From assembly GCA_013696595.1 (NCBI GenBank), contig JACCYG010000031.1, forward strand, positions 1-5,375: a stretch of 5,375 nucleotides of DNA, in the 5' to 3' direction. This document shows positions 1-5,375 of the stretch, piece after piece; positions within the stretch are counted from its first letter, which is position 1, and each line of letters begins with the position of its first letter. The translations under genes were made by a program, and so were the position numbers. The notes under the pieces are model-generated. The model searched no databases. It saw only the letters and a program-made list of their open reading frames with translations, and was not told where the DNA came from. This DNA comes from Actinomycetota bacterium (GTDB lineage: Bacteria > Actinomycetota > Thermoleophilia > Gaiellales > Gaiellaceae).

Positions 1-2063
1 TATGCGTACTGGCCGTCGAACGGCTCCCAGTCGACGGGTTCCCGTGGGAACGCCCAGTCGAAGACCGGCGTCCCGTCGAGCGCCGCCGACATGAAGAGGT
101 TCCAGATCGTCGCGGGAAAGGACCCGCCGCTGACGCGGATTCCGTGCACGTTCGACATCTCGATCTGCGCGTTCGGGTAGCCGACCCAGACCGCGGTGGC
201 CAGGTTCGGCGTATAGCCGACGAACCAGGCGTCGGCGTAGTTGTCGGTCGTCCCCGTCTTGCCCGCTGCAGGCCGACCGATGTTCGCACCCGTTCCGGTG
301 CCTGCCTGGATGTTCCGCTCGAGGATCTTCGTCACCTCGTAGGCGACCCCATCCGAGAACACGCGCCGCCGTTTCGGCTTTCCCCACCCGGCCTGGTCGT
401 CGACGGTGCCGTCGGCGAGGACGACCTTGCGGATCGCCATGGGGTTGGAGTAGATCCCCTTGGCAGCGAGCGTCGCGTACGCCGAGGCCATCTCGAGCAC
501 CGAGACCGAGTTGGAGCCGAGACCGATCGAGGCCACGGGCTCGAGCTTCGTCCGGATGCCCATGCGACGCGCGATCTCCGCGACGTTCTCCGGGCCGACG
601 TCGAGGGTGAGGCGCGCGTAGACCGTGTTGTCCGAGCGCAGCGTCGCCGAGGCGATGTTGACGACGCCCACATAGGACTTGTCGTAGGTCTCGACCTCCC
701 AGACGCAGTTCGGGTCGACCGCTTCGCTGCAGGTCGGATCGGGTTGCCACCGGAACGGTGCGGAGAGGTAGTTGGTCGCGCTCGGGTTGATGCCCTCCTC
801 GACCGCCTCGGTGAGGACGAACGTCTTGAATGCAGAGCCCGCCTGCCGCCGTCCCTGCGCGGCGAGGTTGAACTGGAGGTTCCTCTTCTGCGGCGCGACG
901 GCCGTCATCGCGCGGATCGCCCCGCTCGCGGGGTTCATCGAGACGATCGCGGAAGCCGGGTCGGTTTTGGACGGAAGCGTCCGCTTGATCGCCGAGACGG
1001 CGGCTCTCTGGAAGCGCGGGTCAATCGTCGTGTAGACCTTCAACCCGCCACTTCGAACCGTGCTCGCGCCGTACTTCTTGATCAGGAGGTCGCGCACGTA
1101 GCTGAAGAAGTACGGCTCGCGGATCTTCGTGTAGAGCTGTCCACGGCGCAGCAGGATCCGGGCCTCCACCGCCTTCTCGTACCGCTCGATCGGGACGTAG
1201 CCCGCGTCGTACATCGCCCTCAGCACGTCGTTTCGCCGCGCGACCGCCTCGTCCGGGCGCTCGAACGGATCGAACGCGGACGGAGCCTGCGGGAGCCCGG
1301 CGAGCGTCGCGGCCTCGACGAGGTTCAGCTTCTTCGCCGGCTTCGCGAAGTAGGTCTGGGCGGCCGCCTCCGCTCCGTACGCGTGGTTTCCGAAGTAGAC
1401 CTGGTTCAGGTACGTCTCGAGGATCTTTTCCTTCGACCACGCGGAGTCCAGCTTGAGGGCCAGGCACGCTTCCTTCGTCTTGCGCGTAAACGAACGCTCG
1501 TTCCCGATGTAGAGGTTGCGCACGAGCTGCTGCGTGATCGTGGATCCACCCTCGACGATCCGTCCCGACTCCAGATTCTTGAAGAGCGCTCGGGCGATGC
1601 CCGAGACGTCGAGACCCGCATGCTCGTAGAAGCGGCGGTCCTCGATCGCGACCGTCGCGCGCGCGAGCGCCGGTGACATCTCCCGGAGCTCGCGGGGCTG
1701 GCGGTTCTTCTCGGCGGGGATGGAGCCGAGGAGCGACCCGTTCGCTGCGTAGATGAACGTGTTCGCGCCGATCGGGATCGGACGGAGCGACTCGAGGCTG
1801 CAACTCTGGCTGAGCGCGGCGGCCGAGCCGAGAGTGCCCGCGACGATCGCGGAGATGAGGAGGAGGGCGGCCCCGACGACCCCGAGGATGAGCGCACGCT
1901 TCCTCGCGCGGCGCTCCTGGAGACGGCGCTTCCGGTCCCGGCGGCGGTGGGTCGAGTGGGGGCTTCCGTTGCCGTTGCCGTTTCGCCCGCGGGCGTTGCC
2001 GTTTCGCCCACGGCCGTTTCCGGCCGGCCGACCCTTCCCGTTTCGGCCTCGGCTCGGCGGCAC
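1..2063 (-). CDS. Class A penicillin-binding protein (PBP1A type), bifunctional glycosyltransferase/transpeptidase, 3' end outside window
   Basis: This envelope enzyme polymerises lipid II into glycan strands and crosslinks their stem peptides outside the membrane. The window holds 687 codons from a GTG start and no stop, so the C-terminus is missing. Residues 1-56 are a very basic Gly/Asn/Arg-rich cytoplasmic tail, followed by one membrane anchor at about 57-84. The GT51 domain shows EDRRFYEH at 141-148 (catalytic Glu141), EGGSTITQQ at 171-179, RKTKE at 194-198, KILETYLNQVYFG at 213-225 and AATLAGLPQAP at 251-261. The transpeptidase domain shows SAFK at 410-413 (nucleophile Ser410), SDN at 477-479 and KTG at 602-604, so both active sites look intact. 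The GTG is chosen because it overlaps the upstream stop as TAGTG. The later ATG-initiated readings are in another frame and lose the motifs. Cys445 and Cys453 lie close together in an extracellular insertion. The family is certain; the exact paralogue (ponA/mrcA-like) is not. Confidence 0.96.
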   Translation of the reverse strand, partial: MPPSRGRNGKGRPAGNGRGRNGNARGRNGNGNGSPHSTHRRRDRKRRLQERRARKRALILGVVGAALLLISAIVAGTLGSAAALSQSCSLESLRPIPIGANTFIYAANGSLLGSIPAEKNRQPRELREMSPALARATVAIEDRRFYEHAGLDVSGIARALFKNLESGRIVEGGSTITQQLVRNLYIGNERSFTRKTKEACLALKLDSAWSKEKILETYLNQVYFGNHAYGAEAAAQTYFAKPAKKLNLVEAATLAGLPQAPSAFDPFERPDEAVARRNDVLRAMYDAGYVPIERYEKAVEARILLRRGQLYTKIREPYFFSYVRDLLIKKYGASTVRSGGLKVYTTIDPRFQRAAVSAIKRTLPSKTDPASAIVSMNPASGAIRAMTAVAPQKRNLQFNLAAQGRRQAGSAFKTFVLTEAVEEGINPSATNYLSAPFRWQPDPTCSEAVDPNCVWEVETYDKSYVGVVNIASATLRSDNTVYARLTLDVGPENVAEIARRMGIRTKLEPVASIGLGSNSVSVLEMASAYATLAAKGIYSNPMAIRKVVLADGTVDDQAGWGKPKRRRVFSDGVAYEVTKILERNIQAGTGTGANIGRPAAGKTGTTDNYADAWFVGYTPNLATAVWVGYPNAQIEMSNVHGIRVSGGSFPATIWNLFMSAALDGTPVFDWAFPREPVDWEPFDGQYA
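1974..2009 (-). repeat. In-frame 15-base direct repeat (21-base period) in the penicillin-binding protein tail
   Basis: The plus-strand string gttgccgtttcgccc occurs exactly at 1974-1988 and 1995-2009, a period of 21 bases or seven codons. Degenerate copies of its gccgtttc/ccgtttcgg core follow near 2013-2020 and 2039-2046. On the coding (minus) strand the units encode Arg-Gly-Arg-Asn-Gly-Asn, giving the low-complexity cytoplasmic tail of the penicillin-binding protein (about residues 5-34). Because the period is a multiple of three, loss or gain of a unit would keep the frame. It reads as a small coding tandem duplication rather than a regulatory element. Confidence 0.75.
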
Positions 2064-2080
2064 TAGCCGAAGATCCCCTC
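2061..2080 (-). promoter_or_regulatory. TAGTG stop/start overlap with upstream GAGGGG ribosome-binding site
   Basis: On the minus strand the channel gene ends in TAG (2065-2063) and the penicillin-binding protein begins with GTG (2063-2061), sharing one G. A purine-rich GAGGGG lies at 2080-2075, 11 bases before the GTG. That spacing is somewhat long but usable as a Shine-Dalgarno site. Such overlaps usually mean that ribosomes terminating on the first gene re-initiate on the second. This arrangement decides the start codon of the penicillin-binding protein. Confidence 0.7.
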
Positions 2081-2821
2081 GGCGCGCAGGCGCCGATGGA
2101 CGGCCTGGCGGATCGCCGCCTCGACCGGCTGCGCCCGGCCCGGGCGCGCCCAGGCTTCGACCGTCACGACGGCCGTGGAGGTCGCTGTCTCGAAATCGGT
2201 CACAGTTGCCCTCGGTTCTTTATCGGACACCGCCTCGGAGGCCGCAAGTGCCTCTTCCTCGAGCAACGACACGACCCGGTCGAGATCGGAGGAGAGCGGC
2301 ACGGGCACCCTGACCTGGGCCAGGTGCTCCGAGCCGGCGATCGTCGCGTTTCTGATCGTATCCAAGGCAAGCTTCTCGTTCGGGACGAAGAAGCGCTCTC
2401 CGCTCGGCGTGCTGATCGTAGTGTAGGTGAGCGAGATCTCCTCGACCGTTCCGGATGCGTCCTCGATCGTCACCTCGTCACCGAGTCGAAGCGGCTGCGT
2501 GAAGGCGATCAGCATCCCGGCGACGAAGTTCGCGAGCGTGGTCCGCGCGGCCATCCCGATCACGAGCCCGACCACGGCCGACGAGGCAAGGACCCCGCCG
2601 GCGACCGCGCGGATCTGCGGGATCACGAGCAACGCGCTCAGGATTCCGAGGGCCGCGATCGCGGCCATGATGGTCCGCCGAAGCACGCGGTAGCGTGTGA
2701 GCGCTTCGGGTGGGAGCGTCAACCGCCTCATCAGCGCGCGGTCGACGAGCTTCGCCCCCACGAGCGCGATGACGACCATCGCGCCCGCGATCGCCAGGGC
2801 CTGCCAAAGCTCGGAATCCAT
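2063..2821 (-). CDS. MscS-family small-conductance mechanosensitive channel
   Basis: This 252-residue inner-membrane protein is predicted to open under membrane tension and release small solutes during hypo-osmotic shock. Hydrophobic segments lie at about 5-27 and 50-70, followed by a Gly/Ala-rich pore helix at about 72-108. The soluble beta domain follows at about 111-158, with the family signature GDEVTIEDASGTVEEI at 114-129 and VPNEKL at 146-151. A C-terminal alpha/beta domain runs to the end. By eye, against E. coli MscS, pore residue Leu105 corresponds to Leu86 and Leu109 to Met90. Gln112 and hinge Gly113 are replaced by Arg93 and Thr94. The protein is slightly shorter than E. coli MscS (286 residues), so it is a minimal channel without an extra N-terminal domain. 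The ATG start follows a TGGGGA stretch three bases upstream. It is the first gene of the leftward pair and overlaps the penicillin-binding protein gene by one base. Family call is secure; orthology to true MscS is not claimed. Confidence 0.93.
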   Translation of the reverse strand: MDSELWQALAIAGAMVVIALVGAKLVDRALMRRLTLPPEALTRYRVLRRTIMAAIAALGILSALLVIPQIRAVAGGVLASSAVVGLVIGMAARTTLANFVAGMLIAFTQPLRLGDEVTIEDASGTVEEISLTYTTISTPSGERFFVPNEKLALDTIRNATIAGSEHLAQVRVPVPLSSDLDRVVSLLEEEALAASEAVSDKEPRATVTDFETATSTAVVTVEAWARPGRAQPVEAAIRQAVHRRLRAEGIFG

Positions 2822-2896
2822 GTTTCCCCAGTTCTCTCAGACGAAGGCGGCTTCCTGCCGTGAACCGTTTCCCGAGCCTGAATACTGCCCTCACCC
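2822..2896. promoter_or_regulatory. Divergent intergenic region, presumed promoters for both operons
   Basis: These 75 bases separate the start codons of the leftward channel gene and the rightward lipoprotein gene, so any promoters for both should lie here or reach into the genes. Leftward, TGGGGA (2830-2825) is a plausible but closely spaced ribosome-binding site. Rightward, no Shine-Dalgarno sequence precedes the GTG. AATACT at 2881-2886 matches four of six positions of a sigma-70 -10 box and would place transcription start a few bases before the GTG, but no good -35 box accompanies it. The exact promoter positions are weakly supported. No clear operator, riboswitch or terminator is seen; only 4-base stems such as CGGC/GCCG at 2848-2860 are present. 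Confidence 0.5.
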
Positions 2897-3775
2897 GTGA
2901 GCTCGAGAATCGTCCTCCTTTCCGTCCTCCTCATCGGCGTCACCGGCTGCGGGGAGCGCGCAGAGCCGCTCGGACAGGAGATCTCGCCCTACCCGGTCAG
3001 CGTTCGCGGAGCGGGCGACCGCCCGGCGGTCCTGAACTCGCGCCCGGAGCGCATCGTCGCGCTCGACGCCGCAGCGGCGGAGCTCGTCGGCGCACTGGGC
3101 GCCGGGGACCGGCTCGTCGGAATTCCCTCGGACGTCGTTGTCGAAGCGTCCCGTGACGCGGCGCGCGTCGTCGGCCCGGCAGGACAGGTGAGAGTCGAGA
3201 CCGTCGTCGAGCTGGAGCCGGACCTCGTTGTCGCGGCGCCGACCACGGATCCGGGTGACGTAGCGCGCGCCCAGCGGGAAACGGCTGCGGCGCTCTACGT
3301 CGATCCGGACCATTCGCTCGACAGCGTCGTGCGCGCGGCTCTCGAGCTCGCCCTTCTCGTTGACGAACCGGTCGCCGGCCGACGGCTGGCGGAGTCGATT
3401 CGGCGCGCGGCGAGGGAGGTTTCGGTCAAGGTCGCTGGGAAGAAGCTCGTTCGCGCTTTCATCGATACCGGCTTCCTGGTCACGGTCCCGCACCGCTCGC
3501 TCCTCGGAGATCTCGTCCGTCGGGCCGGCGGCGAGAGTGTGGCGGGGTCGGACTCGGACGCGTTCACGCCGTGCGAGGTCATGCGGCTCGAGCCCGATGT
3601 CCTCCTCACCATCGACCAGCCCGCCGCCGTCCGGGCGCGCTTCACGCGTGCAGGCTGCGCGGCCGGCCGCGTGGACATCGTCCAGCTCCCGGAGGCGCTC
3701 TCGCGCGCGGGCCCTCGGGTCGGTGAGACGCTCGAGCGGATCGCACGAGCTCTTCACCCCGATGCCTTCGCATAG
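2897..3775 (+). CDS. Lipoprotein substrate-binding protein, helical-backbone metal-receptor (BtuF/FecB-like) family
   Basis: This 292-residue protein is predicted to be a membrane-anchored solute receptor of the family that binds cobalamin, haem, ferric siderophores or similar chelates for ABC importers. The N-terminus is a lipoprotein signal: a short basic start, a hydrophobic stretch, then lipobox VTGC with Cys18 as the lipidated residue. The first lobe carries RPERIVALD at 49-57, LGAGDRLVGIP at 67-77 and the strand ELEPDLVVAA at 105-114. A long helix at about 140-174 should link the lobes, and the second lobe has GGESVA at 211-216 and LEPDVLLTID at 231-240. These are the usual landmarks of Peripla_BP_2/TroA-type proteins. 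Cys226 and Cys254 are additional cysteines in the second lobe. The GTG start is chosen because it gives a proper signal peptide; no Shine-Dalgarno is visible. No permease or ATPase gene is in the window, so the ligand and transport role are open. Its 3' end overlaps the hydrolase gene by 14 bases. Confidence 0.87.
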   Translation: MSSRIVLLSVLLIGVTGCGERAEPLGQEISPYPVSVRGAGDRPAVLNSRPERIVALDAAAAELVGALGAGDRLVGIPSDVVVEASRDAARVVGPAGQVRVETVVELEPDLVVAAPTTDPGDVARAQRETAAALYVDPDHSLDSVVRAALELALLVDEPVAGRRLAESIRRAAREVSVKVAGKKLVRAFIDTGFLVTVPHRSLLGDLVRRAGGESVAGSDSDAFTPCEVMRLEPDVLLTIDQPAAVRARFTRAGCAAGRVDIVQLPEALSRAGPRVGETLERIARALHPDAFA

Positions 3776-4400
3776 GGACCTCGACGCGATCACGATCGAC
3801 GCGCTCGGCACGCTCGTCGACCTGAACGACCCGACCGAACCACTCCGGGCAGCACTCCGCGAGCGCGGCGTCGAGCGGACGACAGAGGAGGTGCGGCACG
3901 CGTTCGCGGCCGAGGCCGCGTACTACGTACCGCGCTCGCACGAGGGGCAGGACGCGAGCTCGCTCGCTCGACTTCGGCGCGAATGCGCGCGCGTCTTTCT
4001 CGTCGACCTCGGCGCCGACCTCGATCCGGACGAATTCGCCCGACCGTTCGTGGACGCGCTCTCGTTTCGGCTCGTCGAGGGGGCACGCGGCGCGCTCGAT
4101 CAGCTTCGAGCGGGTGGCCTCGCCCTCGCCTGCGTTACGAACTCGGACTGCGCGTTCCCTGACCACCTCGACCAGACGGGTGTCGCCGACCGGTTCGCCG
4201 TCGTCGTCACGTCGGCCGAGGCGGGCGCGCAGAAGCCCGATCCGAGGATCTTCGCGATCGCGCTCAAGCGACTCGATGTCCCGGCCGCGCGTGCCCTTCA
4301 CATCGGGGACAGCGACTCGGATCGGGAGGGCGCCCACGCGGCCGGGCTCGCCTTCGAGCCCGTCCCGCTGGCTACGCTCCCGGCGCGCCTTGGCCTCTGA
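3762..4400 (+). CDS. HAD-superfamily hydrolase (subfamily IA-like, C1 cap)
   Basis: This 212-residue cytoplasmic protein has the haloacid dehalogenase fold, whose members hydrolyse phosphate esters or carbon-halogen bonds through an aspartyl intermediate. Motif I is DALGT with nucleophile Asp13. Motif II is the Thr126 of CVTN (124-127), motif III is Lys158 in AQKPDP (156-161), and motif IV is HIGDSDSD (180-187) with Asp183 and Asp187. A helical C1 cap occupies about residues 18-100. Position +2 after the nucleophile is Leu15 rather than the Asp that acts as acid/base in most phosphatases; DAYGT in haloacid dehalogenases and DALGT in REG-2-like members show a similar pattern. The ATG at 3762 sits just before motif I, as is usual, and overlaps the lipoprotein gene by 14 bases. 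An in-frame GTG at 3723 is possible but adds no family sequence. No Shine-Dalgarno is seen, consistent with translational coupling. Substrate is unknown. Confidence 0.88.
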   Translation: MPSHRDLDAITIDALGTLVDLNDPTEPLRAALRERGVERTTEEVRHAFAAEAAYYVPRSHEGQDASSLARLRRECARVFLVDLGADLDPDEFARPFVDALSFRLVEGARGALDQLRAGGLALACVTNSDCAFPDHLDQTGVADRFAVVVTSAEAGAQKPDPRIFAIALKRLDVPAARALHIGDSDSDREGAHAAGLAFEPVPLATLPARLGL

Positions 4401-4403
4401 GGA
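4399..4403 (+). promoter_or_regulatory. Ribosome-binding site for the PLP enzyme, overlapping the hydrolase stop
   Basis: GAGGA begins inside the TGA stop of the hydrolase gene and ends four bases before the ATG at 4408. It is the clearest Shine-Dalgarno sequence on the plus strand of the window and fixes the start of the downstream PLP enzyme. The seven-base gap between the two genes argues for one transcript. Confidence 0.75.
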
Positions 4404-4407
4404 TCAG

Positions 4408-5375
4408 ATGAGGAAGCGCGAGCACGGCCTCGCGACACGCGCGATTCACTCGCGAGGCCTCTCGGACGCTCCAGGCGATCCGCTCGTCACCCCGATCGTG
4501 CCCTCGGCGACCTTCGCGTTCGAGACGGCCGCCGAGTTCACGCGTGTCATGACCGACGAGAAGTACGGCTTCCTCTACGGCTCGCTGCGAAACCCGACGG
4601 TCGAGGAGCTCGCCGAGACGTGCGCCGACCTCGAGGGCGCGCAGGCGGCGCAGGCCTTCGCGACAGGAATGGCGGCGATCGCCGCGGCCCTCTTCTCCAA
4701 TCTCTCGCCGGGCGACAAGCTGCTCTGCCCGAGCCAGCTCTACGGCAACACCTACGCGCTCGTCGAGCAGCACGTCAAGCGACTCGGAGTCGAGGTGGTC
4801 TACCTCGATGCGACCGACGCGGCCGCCTGGGAGCAGCCCGCCCGCGTGCGCTACGTCGAGACGATCGCGAACCCGGGGTTCCCTCTCGCAGACCTGCGCG
4901 CGATCGCGGACACGAAGGGAGAAGGACTCCTCATCGTCGACAACACGTTCGCGTCCCCGGCTCTCTGCCGACCCCTCGAGCACGGAGCCGACCTCGTCTG
5001 CGAGTCCGCGACGAAGTACCTGAACGGTCACCACGACGTCATGGCCGGGGTCGTGGCGGGAAGCCGCGAGCTGGTCGAGGCGACACGGCGCTACCGGTAC
5101 GAGACCGGCGGCGTTCTGGACCCGTTCCCCGCGTTTTTGCTTCGCCGCGGCCTCAAGACCCTCGCGCTCCGGATGGAACGCCATTCGCGGAACGCGCTCG
5201 CAGTCGCCCGCTTTCTCGAGGCGCACGCTGCCGTCGAGCGCGTGCACTACATTGGCCTCGAGTCCTTTCCGCAGTACGAGCTCGCGCGGCGGCAACTCGT
5301 CGACTCGGGAGGCATCCTCGCCTTCGACGTGGGCGGCGGGCGCGAGGCGGCCGAACGGGTCCTCGACGGGCTCGA
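4408..5375 (+). CDS. Cys/Met metabolism PLP-dependent enzyme (cystathionine gamma-synthase/methionine gamma-lyase family), 3' end outside window
   Basis: The window holds 322 codons of a fold-type I PLP enzyme acting on sulfur amino acids or O-acylated homoserine; the family is normally about 380-430 residues, so roughly the last fifth is missing. Visible landmarks are ATGMAAI at 85-91 (cofactor phosphate loop), LYGNTY at 111-116 with Tyr112 expected to stack on the cofactor, VDNTF at 177-181 with Asp178 facing the pyridine nitrogen, and SATKYLNGHHDVMAG at 200-214 with Schiff-base Lys203. The conserved LRRGLKTLALRM lies at 244-255. The usual YSRxxNPT motif reads YGSLRNPT at 57-64: the Tyr is present, but the Arg expected at 59 is Ser, with an Arg at 61. 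The position equivalent to the reactive Cys of methionine gamma-lyase (LYGCT) is Asn114, so that activity is not favoured. Synthase, lyase and sulfhydrylase cannot be told apart here. It follows the hydrolase by seven bases, behind a good GAGGA site. Confidence 0.93.
   Translation, partial: MRKREHGLATRAIHSRGLSDAPGDPLVTPIVPSATFAFETAAEFTRVMTDEKYGFLYGSLRNPTVEELAETCADLEGAQAAQAFATGMAAIAAALFSNLSPGDKLLCPSQLYGNTYALVEQHVKRLGVEVVYLDATDAAAWEQPARVRYVETIANPGFPLADLRAIADTKGEGLLIVDNTFASPALCRPLEHGADLVCESATKYLNGHHDVMAGVVAGSRELVEATRRYRYETGGVLDPFPAFLLRRGLKTLALRMERHSRNALAVARFLEAHAAVERVHYIGLESFPQYELARRQLVDSGGILAFDVGGGREAAERVLDGL

Noticed and set aside
144..1676. A 510-codon open frame on the plus strand, opposite the penicillin-binding protein gene
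   Set aside because: The translation is Arg/Asp/Val-rich with no recognisable domain, while the opposite strand encodes an intact two-domain enzyme with all catalytic motifs. Long antisense frames are a normal by-product of high GC at third positions.
1021..2011. Two minus-strand open frames (1021-1803 and 1406-2011) as separate genes
   Set aside because: Both are out of frame with the penicillin-binding protein, which runs uninterrupted from 2063 to the window edge. Their translations are low-complexity and show no family motif.
2843..2860. Small inverted repeats (GAAG/CTTC and CGGC/GCCG) in the divergent gap as an operator or terminator
   Set aside because: The stems are only four bases long and mutually exclusive, which is expected by chance in GC-rich sequence. 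No U-tract follows.
2096..2863. A 255-codon plus-strand frame opposite the channel gene
   Set aside because: It is Arg/Asp/Gly-rich and lacks any domain, whereas the minus strand here encodes a clear MscS-family protein.
3360..3761. A longer N-terminus for the HAD hydrolase, using the upstream in-frame extension
   Set aside because: The extension overlaps the well-supported lipoprotein gene, is Arg/Ser-rich without family similarity, and HAD proteins normally begin a few residues before motif I, as the ATG at 3762 does.
2891..3811. A 306-codon minus-strand frame opposite the lipoprotein gene
   Set aside because: The plus strand has a lipoprotein signal and both lobes of a known receptor family. 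The minus frame has no recognisable features and is a GC-driven shadow.
4372..5295. A 307-codon minus-strand frame opposite the PLP enzyme
   Set aside because: The plus strand carries the PLP lysine, cofactor-binding Asp and family motifs in one continuous frame. The minus frame has charged low-complexity content only.

Overview
The window is uniformly GC-rich with strong G/C preference at third codon positions, and it looks like ordinary chromosome from a high-GC bacterium. The class A penicillin-binding protein has a basic cytoplasmic tail and a single membrane anchor. Together with the wording around its SxN and KTG motifs, this resembles Actinobacteria, perhaps a deep-branching group such as Thermoleophilia. 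That placement is an impression from memory of family sequences, not a search result. I see no RNA gene, CRISPR array, insertion sequence, phage gene or sign of recent transfer.

Layout: two gene sets diverge from a 75-base gap at 2822-2896. Leftward (minus strand) lie a compact MscS-family mechanosensitive channel (2063-2821) and a bifunctional class A penicillin-binding protein (2063-1, cut by the window edge). The stop of the first and the GTG start of the second share one base (TAGTG), so they are very probably one transcript with coupled translation. Rightward (plus strand) lie a lipoprotein of the helical-backbone metal-receptor (BtuF/FecB-like) family (2897-3775), a HAD-family hydrolase (3762-4400, overlapping its neighbour by 14 bases), and a Cys/Met-metabolism PLP-dependent enzyme (4408 to the right edge). 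The tight packing suggests a second operon.

Functionally, the left operon is about envelope integrity: a tension-gated channel that relieves osmotic pressure and a peptidoglycan polymerase/crosslinker. The right operon joins a putative surface binding protein for a metal chelate or cobalamin-like ligand with a small-molecule hydrolase and a sulfur amino-acid enzyme. The families are clear but the substrates are not, and no permease or ATPase for the binding protein is visible here.

Nothing here is convincingly a new system. The points most worth a second look are residue-level departures from family consensus: the phosphate-binding Arg in the PLP enzyme, the second Asp of HAD motif I, and the hinge of the MscS pore helix. 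The channel/penicillin-binding protein coupling and a small in-frame repeat in the penicillin-binding protein tail also merit attention.
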